A stretch of 64,000 nucleotides of DNA from Episyrphus balteatus (Eukaryota > Arthropoda > Insecta > Diptera > Syrphidae), in contig NC_079136.1 of NCBI RefSeq assembly GCF_945859705.1, forward strand, positions 77,748,867 through 77,812,866. Direction: 5' to 3'. A program made the translations under genes and the position numbers. The notes beneath the pieces were generated by a model that was not told the origin of the DNA, did not search any database, and saw only the letters and a program-made list of their open reading frames with translations. Positions 1 through 12,180 of the stretch are shown here, one piece after another (the stretch's first letter is position 1; every line of letters begins with the position of its first letter).

Positions 1-1
1 C

Positions 2-676
2 ATCAAATTCCTTTGCCCAACGTTTAATAAAACCAAGCATTGAGCTCGCTTTATTTACTATAAAATAGATGTGTTCAGTAAATCCTAAATTTGAACTAAA
101 TTGGACACCCAAGTCTTTGAAGCTAAATACTCGACATAGCTTATGTTGCAAGATGTAGTAATCAAAAATATTAATGACTCGTTTTCTCGAGAATGTAATT
201 GTTTGGCATTTAGCTGGGTTAAGTGAAAGGCCATTTTTACCACACCAAACATTAAAACTGTTAATATCGCTTTGAAGAAGGATACGGTCATTGTCAGACT
301 TAATTTCTTTAAAAATCTTCATATCATCAGCAAATATGAGAATATCACTTGAAGTTATGCACGAGATTACGTCGTTTATAGCTAAAATGAATAAAAATGG
401 GCCTAGGTGACTTCCCTGAGGGACGCCAGAGTTGGATATAAAAAGATCTGAAAGACAGTTTCTAAATTTGACCTGATAGGATCTTTGGTTAAGATAAGAT
501 TCTACCCAGGCAATAAAAATACGTGGAAAACCAAAAGCTTTTAATTTGAAGATTATTATTTTATGACTAAGTTGATCAAATGCCTTTGAAAAGTCAGTGT
601 AAACGCAGTCAACTTCATTACCTTTTTCTAATGCATTTGAACATTTATTTAAGAAGCTAAGAAGATTAGTTGTTAT
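2..676 (-). mobile_element. Jockey-type non-LTR retrotransposon (LINE) reverse transcriptase fragment
   Basis: Translating the minus strand gives a reverse transcriptase core in one open frame. Near 600-560 lies motif A (VYTDFSKAFDQL), near 445-420 the GVPQGSHLGP motif, and near 350-320 the catalytic FADD box (LIFADDMKIFK). The frame then continues as thumb-like sequence (LSLNPAKCQ, then SFKDLGVQF) to the window edge. The motif set is that of Jockey/CR1-like LINEs. I saw no stop in the stretch I translated, so the copy may be fairly young. It is cut by the window on its C-terminal side and lacks the N-terminal part of the RT and the endonuclease, which fits 5' truncation. No function in the host is implied. 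Confidence 0.9.
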
Positions 677-679
677 GTT

Positions 680-2790
680 TATGATGTTGCAGCTGCAGCA
701 GTAATAAAATATATTTTATATTCCCATTTTGCAATTTTGGGACACCAACCAATTTTCAATCTTGACGTCAAATTCGCAAATGGTTTTTGCAAGTTCATCA
801 GATAGGTTGCGTTAAAGGAGAAGAATTAGTTTTGTCAATTATTGTTTTCTTTTTATTTTTTTTTTAACCGAGCGAACTTAATGGGATTTCATTTTTCGAA
901 CTTCATTGGTTGTATGACTAGATAAAGATGTACTCCTATCTTGTGATCGTGTCACAGCTTCAGTTGGGCTCATTGTAAAAAATTTTGAGGGAACCAATTT
1001 CGATGATGATTTTAATTAAGATCTCTTTTTTAATTTAGAGTTCTTTGCAGCAGATAATATGGACTCAACAATCGTAAAAAAAACATTCTAGCTTTTTGAC
1101 TTATTTATTTATTTCTTCTTTGTAAGTACTGGTATCTTTGCATCGCTTGATAAATTTTTAAGTGTATCCTTTTTTATTTATTCAAACGAAAAACTATACA
1201 AAGTTGGCAATAATTATTCTCTAGTTTCCGAGTATATAACTATAACTATTATTTTGCAAGCTTATCATTCACACTCAATAAATAATATCTATCCCATGTA
1301 AAAATGATCATAATTATCTTTCAATTTTCTAATTGTGATTCTATTTTAAAAAATAGTTCTTTTTATATTTTTCTGTGTTTTCATTTTTGTGTCTTTCAGC
1401 TGCATGAATAACAACAACACCACGCACTAGACGTACAATATTCGAAAGAATTTTTCGCTTTTTATCTTTTATAAAGAAATGTTTTTAAAAACAAAAGTAT
1501 ATACAAAAAAACTTTGAGAAGAAATAGTTTTTTTTTTTTTTTTTGTAACAAATAAATATTTATCTAATATATAGTAATATTCACATAAACAATGAAATTA
1601 TAAAAAATAAAAAGAAAGATATATTTTTAATGTGAATATTATTGCTTTGTAAATGAATATTTTTTATACAAAACAAAGTGATTCCTTCCTCATCTATGTA
1701 TTGAATCTTCTTTCTATTATTTTGTGTATTTTTTTTTTATTTATAAAATTATTTATTATTATTACAAATAAAATCATAAATGTATTGAAAAAAAAAACGT
1801 CTAAAAAATGTTTAAACTTTAAATATTTATCTCTACTAAATGTGGTGTTTTAGGTAAAAAAAAAAAATTGAATCTGTGCCATAAACTGTTTAATCTCTGA
1901 ATGTATAAAATATATTTTATTCTTATATCCTGTCTATTTGTCCATTTCATTTGTTGCACTTAAAAACATAATTTATCTGTCAAAAAAAAAAAAAATGATT
2001 ATAACATCTAATGCATTCCAATAAAAAAAAAACGCGAAAGCATGATTAAACTTTAAGTGCAACATTTGATTCTTGTTAAAATGTGAATCTATGTGTCCTA
2101 TTCTATATATCGCTAGTTAAATATTTTTACTATAAGAAGAGAAAAAAACAGTCGGAACTTATCTTTCTATTAAAATATGTATTCGCTGTTGATATTTTAT
2201 TGATGTATGTAAATATGTTTTATTTAATATTATTTACGAAGATTTTTTTTTTATACCTTTTAAAAAAATACATTTGTGTTTTGAAAGGGATGGTCGATTT
2301 TTTTCTTTTTTTTTTATAAAAATAATTTATAATTTTCCGCATTTCTTGCCGAAGTGTACGTTTATACGTACTTTTAAATAAAGATCTAATTCATGTAATC
2401 TATGATATCATATTTGGTGAATAGCTTTCATTTGAGATCGATTACAATTTTATTTTGATTTAAAATTAAACGTAAAATCTTCCGACAAAATGTGACGCCA
2501 ACCAATGCATTGTGATGAAGTGCATTCAGCATATGTAAATTTTTTAACGGTTATGCGTTGAATTTCTTCGAAAAGTCTCCGACAAAATATAGTTGCGGAA
2601 TATTTTAAGAAAAATGGAATCTTCACAAAAGGAAGTAAAAAACGTAAATAAATATAATTTTGCTTTGTTCGACTGCAAGAATTGTGTCTTTATTAAAGAA
2701 AAATAACGACAAAGGCTCATTATGTGCTGCATGTTGTGCCACAAATTTAAATTAATTTAAGAAGCTTAATTTTGAATTAGTCATTCTTTT
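680..2790. other. AT-rich intergenic DNA, no gene recognised
   Basis: Very AT-rich sequence with many A and T homopolymers. Short open frames near 1653-1853, 2083-2319 and 2544-2744 are low-complexity (Phe, Leu, Ile, Lys rich), as expected by chance from T-rich DNA. I see no RNA gene, Su(H) pair or recognisable repeat here apart from a CAGCTG core near 684 and one near 1399. Confidence 0.6.
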
Positions 2791-2791
2791 A

Positions 2792-4437
2792 CACTCCTCT
2801 TCAACTGAATAAGCACACAAATTTTTAAAGGTATTTTGTCCATTTTTTCCTAAGATTGATCTTTCATGTAACATTTGATGATGTTTACAGTTAGCTTACG
2901 ATGTTGAGAAACCAAATCAGAAAGAATAATTCTCAAAGTACCGCTATTTTTTTTCGTGTTCTCTTACAAAGCGTCCCATATGGAAAAATGCAGTTTTTTT
3001 TTGCGTCAACTGAATAGACACACGGTCTTTCAAGGTCAATATCTTCGTTGTTTATGAGAGTTTTGAGGTGTTTGGCATACCAAATCAAAGGTTGAAATGT
3101 TCTCAGTGAGATTTTGTCATTTAATTAAAATTTAAAAAAAAAAGTAGTAGATTAAAAGCTTTGAATACTGTCGACAGAGCTTAAATTAATTTGTTAACGG
3201 AACAAGTACTGACCGGGTCTGCTATAGCTACCAAAATTGATCGGAGTTTTAGTGTGTTGCCTATTCGTACCTCAAAAATAAAAGTTCGTACAGGAAAAAT
3301 ATGAATTAAGGTAAAAAACGGCAAAAATAGCAGTTAATCGACGAGACATTTTGAGATCTGCCTCCAATTCATTTGACTCTGGGGCAAAAATCAAACAAAA
3401 AGCTGGTGTTTCTGCAAGTGTTTCAACACTCCGCAGAGTAATTAACAGCACGGATCATTTTAACCCATTAAAAGTCCAAAAGAAACCAACTTTAAACAAG
3501 CAACAAAAAGGTATTCGTTTAGAATTTTCTAGACTCCATATGAGCTGGAAAAATGAGTGACGCAAAGTGGTTTTTTTCATTTGAAAAAGTTCAATTTTGA
3601 TGGCCCCGATGACTTCAATTATGAATCCATCAAAATTGAACTTTTTCAAATGAAAAAAACCACTTTGCGTCACTCATTTTTCCAGCTCATATGGAGTCTA
3701 GAAAATTCTAAACGAATACCTTTTTGTTGCTTGTTTAAAGTTGGTTTCTTTTGGACTTTTAATGGGTTAAAATGATCCGTGCTGTTAATTACTCTGCGGA
3801 GTGTTGAAACACTTGCAGAAACACCAGCTTTTTGTTTGATTTTTGCCCCAGAGTCAAATGAATTGGAGGCAGATCTCAAAATGTCTCGTCGATTAACTGC
3901 TATTTTTGCCGTTTTTTACCTTAATTCATATTTTTCCTGTACGAACTTTTATTTTTGAGGTACGAATAGGCAACACACTAAAACTCCGATCAATTTTGGT
4001 AGCTATAGCAGACCCGGTCAGTACTTGTTCCGTTAACAAATTAATTTAAGCTCTGTCGACAGTATTCAAAGCTTTTAATCTACTACTTTTTTTTTAAATT
4101 TTAATTAAATGACAAAATCTCACTGAGAACATTTCAACCTTTGATTTGGTATGCCAAACACCTCAAAACTCTCATAAACAACGAAGATATTGACCTTGAA
4201 AGACCGTGTGTCTATTCAGTTGACGCAAAAAAAAACTGCATTTTTCCATATGGGACGCTTTGTAAGAGAACACGAAAAAAAATAGCGGTACTTTGAGAAT
4301 TATTCTTTCTGATTTGGTTTCTCAACATCGTAAGCTAACTGTAAACATCATCAAATGTTACATGAAAGATCAATCTTAGGAAAAAATGGACAAAATACCT
4401 TTGAAAATTTGTGTGCTTATTCAGTTGAAGGGGAGTG
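2792..4437. mobile_element. Head-to-head palindromic Tc1-like transposon
   Basis: Two near-identical arms of about 820 bp face each other around position 3615. The ends are CACTCC and GGAGTG inside longer terminal repeats, each flanked by TA, the Tc1/mariner target duplication. Both arms encode the same broken transposase piece (3351-3560 on +, 3670-3879 on -), with a helix-turn-helix-like region (STLRRVINSTDHFNPLK), then KGIRLEFSRLHMSWKNE and, after a frame break, KKFNFDGPDD, as in Tc1/Tc3-type transposases. Only about 24 bp of spacer separates the arms. Neither arm has a complete catalytic domain, so the element is non-autonomous. Near-identity of the arms suggests a recent origin or ongoing gene conversion. 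Confidence 0.9.
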
Positions 4438-4495
4438 TATATGTCAAAAGATTACTTTTTTGGGTTTCTTTTTTTTAAACTAAAATTTTTTCTTT

Positions 4496-4870
4496 TTTGT
4501 TAAATACTTTAATCGAAAATTTCACTGAAAGTGTGAGATCCTTCCTTCATCGAGTGCACGCTTATAGTTTTTGGACATCATTTTGTCGAGATAAAATCAA
4601 ATTTTTTGAGTGGAGGTATAACCAAAATGAGTATGCAGTTTTATAGCCTTACGCGTCTCGATATCGAATTCAAAATTCTGGCAGTTTTCGGCATTATATG
4701 GTTTTCGGGAGGTTAAACAATGCAATTTTTCCAGCCACAGTATAAAAATGATAAACTCACACTTTTTGGAATTTTGGTAATAACGAAGAATATTGAGAAA
4801 AAAAAGCGTTTCAAATTATTAAATGAGGTCAAAGATATTTCAGCAGAAAAGTACTGTAAGCATGACAATT
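4496..4870. repeat. Fragment of dispersed repeat family C
   Basis: The stretch around 4600-4740 (GGTATAACCAAAATGAGTA, then a GCAGTTTTATAGCC-like segment, then a GGTTAAACAATG-like end) matches segments at 19470-19560 and 45910-46050 in the same order and orientation. The family is unassigned. No protein is encoded. Confidence 0.6.
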
Positions 4871-4965
4871 GTTGATTCCATACTTTTGCTTTCAAGTGTA
4901 GTTAAGATTTATTTTTATAGAAAAAAAAAATTAACGAGTCGGACTATAATATTCAAGGAATTCAA

Positions 4966-5050
4966 CAGTGGCGTAGCTAGCCCTAATTGGGGTCCTTGTA
5001 TCCAAATTTGTTTCGGGGCCCTTCCCCCTCTTCTCCAAGATTGGATCTTC
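4966..5050. repeat. Possible transposon end (CAGTGGCGTAGCTAG)
   Basis: CAGTGGCGTAGCTAG at 4966-4980 begins a short block richer in G and C than its surroundings. It resembles terminal repeats of some hAT-like insect MITEs. No matching second end was found, so this is a tentative call from a single motif. Confidence 0.3.
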
Positions 5051-5054
5051 AAAA

Positions 5055-6568
5055 TAGTGGAGTAACTAAAGATAAAAAATTGGCAATATTAGGGAACCCG
5101 GCCTAGATTTTAATGATCTTTTTTTTCAAACGTCGGTAATTAAAAATACTTTAAAGTCTATAGATTAAAAATTGCCCGTGTTGCCGTTTTGATTTTTTAA
5201 ATTTAATTGAAGATTTTTGTGAACAAAAACAAATTTTTTTCAAAAATTTTTCTTAAATTTCATAAATTAATTGATGCCAAAAGATTGTCTAGGAAATTCA
5301 AGGAAAAAAATATATGGGAGTGAGGGACAATCTTCCATAGTTCAAGCGGTAGATGCAATTTTCTTATTAATTGACTTCAAACACAAAAAAAAATATTTGA
5401 ACACAACGGCAACACCTACAATATTCAAATATACATTTTTTAAAAGCTAGAAGCTTAGTCATATGTGTAAAATTAAAATTAAGTTAATTGAATGAACGGC
5501 TTTTGAAAGAATGGTAATTGAACTCAGATTTTTGAAAAAAAAATTATTGAAAAAATTTTAACATGTCGTTTTTTAAACTTGGTCGTAATATAAAATGCAT
5601 TTATTTTCAAATTTTTTTGGCCGCATTTATTATGATTTCAAATTATAAAAGGAAATGTGAATATGTATTACGGTTTATGAAAAAAATTAAAAAGTATTTC
5701 ATTTTCGAAGAACTTTTTTTAATAAAAGTTTTGAAAAAAAATGTAACTTATTTTTTTTTTTTTAAAGTTCAACCTCTAAACATAAAAATATTTTTTATTC
5801 ATTTAATAACCCTTACTGTTGAAAGTTAAATAGCAAAAATTTAAAGTTCCTATTTACCAAAGTCTTTGAGAAAATTAATTATTTCAATGCAAAAATTCAG
5901 TTTTAATAAAAAAAAACCATTGAAATTGAAGTAATTTTTCATTTTTTTTTCAAAAGTGTGATATATTTTACCTTTTTTGCTTCGAAATTCAACTGATAAT
6001 ATTTATGGCCAAACATTTTTTTTAAATAAATTCATATTTTATTAGAAAAAGTTTGGGAAAAAAGTCATTTTAAATTTTTCTAATAACATTTTTTTTTTAA
6101 ATTCTGAGTTTGAGGACCATTTTTTCAAAAAGTCTTGATTAAATTTAGTGGATTTAAATTTAAGAGATAAGAATGAGCTTCTGGCTTTTTAAAAATGTAT
6201 TTTAAAATATTGTAGGTGTTGCCGTTGTTTTCAAAATATTTTTTTTGTGTTTGAGGTCAGAATGTTGGAAAATTGCATTTATCGCTTAAACGATGGAAGA
6301 TTGTCCCTTACTGCCTTTTATATATTTCCTAAAATTACCTAGAGAATCTTTTGCTATCATTTGTTTTATGCAATTTAAGCAAAAAAAAAAATGGTTTAGT
6401 TAAAAAAAAAATTAGTTTTAATTTAAAAAAAACAATACGGCAACACCGGCAATTTTTAATCTATAGACTTTAAAGTATTTTTAATTACCTACGTTTGAAA
6501 AAAAATATCGTCAAAATCAGAGCTGTTCGGCCGGGTTCCCTAATAATTTGCTTTAGTTACTCTACTAA
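5055..6568. mobile_element. Long inverted-repeat (foldback/MITE-like) element
   Basis: The two halves are inverted copies around about 5811. AGTAACTAAAG and TAGGGAACCCGGCC near 5060-5105 return as GGCCGGGTTCCCTA and CTTTAGTTACT near 6530-6562. GTGAGGGACAATCTTCCAT near 5320 returns inverted near 6300. The arms have diverged by indels and substitutions. No transposase is visible; the frame at 5563-5829 is low-complexity and probably chance. Half-copies of the same family lie at 10585-10935 and 15655-15990. Confidence 0.8.
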
Positions 6569-6569
6569 A

Positions 6570-7117
6570 ATATTTCATTTTTAATAAAACAGATACCTAT
6601 ATACTTCGTCGTTATAATAAGTAAGAATCTTAGAGAGTTTACAAAACTGTTTGGCTTAAAAGCGTGTTTTTTTTTTTTAAAGAAAAGATGAAATTCAGAA
6701 TTGGTAGCAAAAAATTGTGACAAAAATGATATACCAATGAATATTGGCTAAAATGTTATATTTACGGAAGAAACCAAGAATTTAAAAAGTATTTTAGATG
6801 GAAGGGTTTTCTTTGAGGAAATATTTAAGAAATTTCGCTATAAGTCCCAAAAAATCAATGGTATAAATGCCTTACGAACTTCATTAAAAATCTTGTCTTT
6901 GCCATGGGAAGTACGAATAAAATAAGTCTGTATAGTTTTTCATGTAAAAGGTTTTTTTTTTAGGTGTGGAGAAAATGTGGGTTTAAAGCAAAAACTAAGT
7001 AAGTCAAGAACTATGTTACGTTTGAGACTGAAAACAAGAATCGAAATCTAAAGTGTCTAAAAGAATATCATGGTGTTTTTTTGATTAATACTCTAATGCA
7101 ATTTGGAAGGAACGTTA
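6570..7117. other. Intergenic DNA, nothing recognised
   Basis: AT-rich, with no repeat or coding signal that I can identify. Confidence 0.5.
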
Positions 7118-7119
7118 TA

Positions 7120-7511
7120 CAGTTGAAACTCGATTAACCGGGATGGTCGGGACCGAGCCCATTACGGATAATCGAAAATCCCGAATAATAGAACTTTCTT
7201 TTCTCAAACAAAAAGTTATATATATTTAAGTATTTATTTAAAAACTTATGAAAAAAACGAAAACAAAAATAAGATACTCGTAAAAAACAAAATACTACAA
7301 ATATCCCGCAACTTCTTTTTGCATAGGACTGATTTGAATTGAAGGAATTTGTTAGGTGCTGTTCATATATTACGGATAGTAGAGTTTATTACGGATAACA
7401 GAGTTTAAATTAATACGTTGTCTTTATTTTCGAGAACAAATTTCAAATATTTTCATCACGGATAATAGAGCGTCCCGGTTAATCGAATCCCGGATAATCG
7501 AGTTTCAACTG
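7120..7511. mobile_element. Tigger/pogo-like MITE
   Basis: The element starts CAGTTGAAACTCGATTAACC and ends with the inverted CGAGTTTCAACTG, each end flanked by TA. The motif CGATTAACCGGG with further inner CCCGGTTAATCGA copies is typical of Tigger/pogo-type terminal repeats. It is 392 bp long with no coding sequence, so it is a non-autonomous derivative. Confidence 0.85.
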
Positions 7512-7513
7512 TA

Positions 7514-8925
7514 TTTAAAATAGAAACCAAGGATAAAGAGAAAGACTTTTTTTTCGAAAAGGGACGAGTAAATTCTGTAAAAAGCCCAAACGTTAAGAAC
7601 TTAATTGTATTATATAAGTGTTCTCCTTGTTATGGAAAACAAAAATGAAATGTGTCTTTGGGTGAAATCGTATTTTTTGAATAATGGGAATAAAATACAT
7701 ACCTTCGTATAAAATTTCCGTTCAAAATCTCTACATCTCCTTTGGTCGAAAAAAAACACCCTTTAATCCAAAATAATTGTACGCATGAATTCTTGAAATG
7801 TAACATTATTACTAACTTTCAGTCGGCTACCATTTTAACGGGTAATTCCGTATTCACTTGTGTTATTCCCTAAAGGGTTAGTATGAAGGAGACTCGACAA
7901 GTTAACAACACTAAGTCATAGAAATAACACACCTGGGTAGGCACCATGAACAATGAGCATTCTTCCTTTCTAACTCCTTTGGCACAGAAAAGACACCTGA
8001 ATAGGTACTAACGTTACAAAGAACCATCGTATTAGAGATTTATATGCAGTTCTTTTTGACTCGACCATTTCTTTCAAATTGGTTTTGTGTTATTTTTTTT
8101 TTATTTATTTAAATGAAACGACATAAAACATCGAATTTCCACTACATACATTTTTTAAATTAATTTCAAAATTATTGTTATAATTTGAATTGTTTGAGTG
8201 CTTTTTTTTTTGTACCAAAAATTAACCCATAACTCATTGTCTTCCAGAAAAAAAAGAAACGACAACTAATACTTGTTCTGCTTTAATAAGAAGAAACATT
8301 TTATTTAATTTTTTTTTAAATAAAAAAAATAGTTTTTTTTTTGTATACAAATATTTATATGTAGGTATATTTCATTTTGATCAAGTGATATAAATGTAAT
8401 ACCAAGATTCCTTATATTTAATCATCATACATACAAAAAAAAAACATATTTATTAAATGAAAATTTTCAGATGGTAGTTTTAAATTTTGAGAGCCTATTT
8501 GTAGTAATTTAAAAGAGAAGAAATAACTTAAAATATATTTATGTATTATTTGCACGCACTAATTGTTATTGAAAAATAAATAGATTACAAAACACTAACA
8601 AATAAATTTAAAAAAAAGTTCAGTGTTAAATAAATTTCATTAACGATGTTATATCTATAAATATTTTATTATTATAATAAATGTACTTAAAATTAAGAAA
8701 AAAAAGGAGTTTTTTTTTTTAAATTTAATTGGAAGATTTCGATTTGAGTTCGCCTCATGAGAAATTTTATTGTATTAAATGTTTTTAAATAATGAACACA
8801 AAAACCTGAGGATTTTTATTAAAACTATTATCTAGCCTGTCACAAGTTTTAGGTTACAGAAGTTCAAGGTGAACAGGCCTATTAATTAAGGTAAACAAAT
8901 TATATATATAAACATGAAAGGAAAG
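7514..8925. other. AT-rich intergenic DNA, no gene recognised
   Basis: Long A/T homopolymers and no coding frame of note. No paired Su(H) sites, RNA genes or clear repeats were seen. Confidence 0.5.
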
Positions 8926-8928
8926 GAG

Positions 8929-9350
8929 TCATTAAGATCAATTCATAACTGAAAACCAAAAGTTTCTCCGAGGTCTGGTTCGTAGGTTATTTGAATCCAA
9001 ACATATTTTTTTCTTACATTCGGAAGCAGATATTTTCGGACCAAGGTCTCGAAACAAGATTGGGTTTACAGCTATGAGCTTACAATGAATAGGCCTATCC
9101 ATTTATGTAACAAATTACAAATCTAGTTTTTTGTCTAAAAATAATGCTTTTTCAAAAAAGTTCTCCAAATCCATCAAGTGACACATCAAAAGGCCTATTC
9201 GAGCCCTTTTCATAATTGAAAATCAAAAGTTTCTTGGACGTCTGGTTGCTGAATTATTTGCTATCAACGTATTTTTTTTTTCTTACGAGTACATTCGGAA
9301 GCAGATATTTTCGGATCAAGGTTTCGAAACAAGATTTGGTTCACAGCTAT
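8929..9350 (+). repeat. Direct duplication of a ~155-bp unit
   Basis: The unit at 8929-9085 (containing AAGTTTCTCCGAGGTCTGG and CATTCGGAAGCAGATATTTT) recurs at 9190-9350 in the same orientation with moderate divergence. The two copies are separated by about 105 bp. The family is unassigned. Confidence 0.75.
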
Positions 9351-9359
9351 GATAGGCTA

Positions 9360-9880
9360 TTGATTATGTAGTTTAGAAAGGAACTAAGACGTTCACGGGT
9401 TTTTATTGCAGGAATCGTTCAATGGGTTATAAAAAAAGATAAAACCGCGGAGTGCTATTAAATGAGAGGGTGGAAACTGAAGATAGGGGTGCAAAAGCCC
9501 CCTTTTTGGTTTTTTCAATATACCTCGTAAACCAAGCAAAATTTTGATATATTGCACATAAAACTTTTTGTAGAGAATAAAATTTCCTATTGGAATAATG
9601 TTTTTTAAAAATTGAAAAAAAAATTTCCATACCAAAATAGTCGAAACAATCATAAAAAAATATCAAAAAAATCGATTTTTTGAGTTTTTTTGCTTTTTTA
9701 CTAGTACATTTTTTTTGGGTTGAGATAGACATAAACATTGCTCGAAAGAAAAAAAGGAGATTAAATTTCCTTCAAAATGCTGTGCTCACTAAATTTTTTC
9801 ATTAAAAATTAACCGAAGTATGGCCATTTTAATCTATCTTTTTTTTCGCATTTTTAGTTTTACTCAAGTAAAACAGAAAC
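9360..9880. other. Intergenic DNA, nothing recognised
   Basis: AT-rich sequence. The two overlapping minus-strand open frames (9393-9738) are Phe/Lys/Ile-rich and show no domain. Confidence 0.5.
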
Positions 9881-9884
9881 ATTT

Positions 9885-10575
9885 GAGGGGAAAGTACGAT
9901 AACTTAAGCACCAAGAACTGATAATGAGATTTTGTAGAGGGGTTAAATACAATCATTGTTTACTATGGGAGGGGGGTCAATGTCCCCCCGTTTTGTACTC
10001 AATGTGCTTTTTACACTTTTTATTCACAAGTTTTGACTTTGAAATCGGGTATTTCAAAAAGAATTAATTAAAATTCGAAAATTTGATTTTTCAAAAAAAA
10101 AAAAATTCAAATTTTTTTAAAAAATCCAAAATTTATTTTTTTCAAAATTTTAGTTTTGGATTATATTAAAATTATATATATTCTTTTTTTAAAAAAAGTT
10201 TCGTTGAAATCGAATTAGTAGTTTCGGAGTAAATCGGATTTAAAAAAAAAAAAACGGTTCTATGGCAGGTACCGTTAATAGTGATTTTCAAAATTAATTT
10301 TTTTTATCGAAAGATAGACCTTAACTTAAAACTTATATACATATGAATTTTTTTATCAAAATCGTTGGAGCCGTTTTCGAGAAATTTCACTTTTCCAAAA
10401 TTTTTTTATGGCAGGTAATTCCAAAAACCCCTCTGGAAAGTCTCCAAAAAATGCTACATACCAAGTTTGAAATCAATCGGTCCATCCGTTTAGGCTGTAG
10501 CTCTTTATACAGACAGACTGACAGACTGCATAACTTGATATATAGAATATAGTACCTACATATAACGCAAGTAAA
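9885..10575 (-). mobile_element. INE-1-like (Helitron-derived) repeat, reverse copy
   Basis: The right end, CGCAAGTAAAAA, is the inverted start of the family seen at 17862 and 57782 (TTTTTACTTGC). Inside are blocks shared with 19910-20862: a GGCAGGTACCGTTAATA segment, GTTGGAGCCGTTTTCGAGA, a CCCCTCTGGAAAGTCTCC segment and a GTCCATCCGTTTAGGCT segment followed by short CAGACTGA repeats. This layout resembles Drosophila INE-1/DINE-1, which also has a GTCTGTC-type microsatellite followed by an ACTTGGTA-like block. The left boundary is uncertain. Confidence 0.65.
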
Positions 10576-10584
10576 AAAGTTTTA

Positions 10585-10935
10585 TTGAAGTGAGGGACAA
10601 GATTTCATCGTTTTAGCGGTAGAAGCAATTTTCTCACAAATCGACTTCAAATGCAAAAAAAATATTTAAAAAAAAAACGCCAACACATACAATATTAAGA
10701 TAAACATTTTTACAAAGCTAGAGGTTTATTCCTATCTGTAAAATAAAAATCAAGTAAACTGAATGAAGTGTCTTGGAAAAATGGTCCAAAAACTCAAAAT
10801 TAAAAAAAATTAATTAAAAAAAAAATTAATAAAAAAAATTCCATGTCTTTTTTCAATTAGTTCCGCAATACAAAATAAATTTATCTTTCAAACATAACAT
10901 TTTTGGCTATATTAATTGTTAGTTGAATTCAGAAG
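10585..10935 (+). repeat. Half-copy of the 5055-6568 inverted-repeat family
   Basis: It runs parallel to 5320-5660: GTGAGGGACAA, then a GCGGTAGAAGCAATTTTCT segment, then ACGCCAACACATACAATATT and an AAAGCTAGAGG block. Only one arm is present. Confidence 0.7.
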
Positions 10936-10999
10936 AAGCAAAGGTTGAATATATTACAGTTTTTTATACAATTATATCTTTAATTATAATCATCGATAA

Positions 11000-12180
11000 T
11001 AATATAAAAAAATAATAATTTTGAATTTTTGTTTTCGTCAAAAATTGCTTTTTCACTTTCCATACTGCATAAGAAACCAAAAAAATCAATGAATGAAAAC
11101 CCATTTACTATCGCTACTTCTAAACTCCGGGCCATGAAAGCAGCGCATGTAAAGGACATAAGGTCGAGCTCGAGACGAGATACCAAATTCCCGCACAAGA
11201 ATAACACACTTCTTCAACTTTTCTTTTTTGTCTCTTTATTCTATAAAACCCCAAATCTCATATCAACCCTCGTCGATATATCAACTATAGAGAAGAACAA
11301 TTCTTATTCCAATCGCATGGCATACACGCACACGCAATTCCTATGCACATCAACAATCAATTCATCGTCATCGTCGTCGTGGTGGTTGCTTCACTCACAA
11401 TTCCTTTACTTTCCTTCTTTTCTTGTGGATGAAGTAAGTCAGTCAACCAGCAGCGAATCATCATCAGCTAGCAGAACTAACAGCATACAACAACAACAAA
11501 TATAAAAACAACGCAGCCATCCATTGAGGATCGTGAGAAACTTCTCTGTCGCAATTCCCACACCCGAACCCAAACGAAACGAAATCGAAGAAGAAGATAT
11601 CCCTCCAGAGTCACCTGCACCCAAAAACTTGACAAAAAAGAAGGAACACGTAAGCGTAATGCTGATTACTTCCCCTCGAACAATACCCAGGAGCCTAGGG
11701 TTTGTGTGCGCTTCGGAAAGGGACATGGACGTGTGTACGGAGTGCAGCTGTTGTCGCGTTTAAGTTTTTGTGTTGTCCACTTCTTCTTCACGATGACGAC
11801 GACATTACATTTCGGCGCATTACGATGGACACGCAGTTTGGTTTACCCATGAGAATCTAGTAACACTATGTGGTGGAATGGGGTAACTCTGATGGGCGCT
11901 TGATATTAAGAGATCGGTTCGGTTCGGTACTTGCTAACATGATCCAACATTATAGTGGACATGTGATGCGTGCGCGACTTAAGCCAGCGCAGCGCAGCGA
12001 AGAGGTCTGGTTTGGTTTGCTACCTGTGAACGGCATCGTTCATTATGGCTTATGGTTTAGCAGGTACTACGACCGAGTATGTGGGAAAGAGGAGTCAAGA
12101 TAAAAAGATTGAGTTATTTTCATCGGAAGGCATTGTAAAAACCTGAGGAAATCCTATACGGACAAGACAAGTGTAGTTCA
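11000..12180. promoter_or_regulatory. Less AT-rich island with a paired Su(H) site and E boxes
   Basis: CGTGAGAA (11532-11539) and the inverted TTCCCACA (11555-11562) match the Su(H) consensus YGTGRGAA on opposite strands with a 15-bp spacer, as in an SPS. Proneural-type E boxes follow: CACCTGC (11612-11618, GCAGGTG on the minus strand) and GCAGCTG (11744-11750). No gene or TATA box lies next to them. The nearest gene is mδ, about 5 kb downstream. Open frames here are Ser/Thr-rich or lack domains and look like chance. Inference: a distal Notch-responsive enhancer. Confidence 0.6.

Noticed and set aside
4900..4990. Complete hAT-like MITE from the CAGTGGCGTAGC motif
   Set aside because: Only one end is visible and no 8-bp duplication could be shown.
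11029..11763. Open frames of 158 and 79 codons in the upstream island
   Set aside because: Ser/Thr-rich or mixed composition, opposing frames overlap, no domain, and no TATA box or 3' UTR motifs; the island is better read as regulatory DNA.
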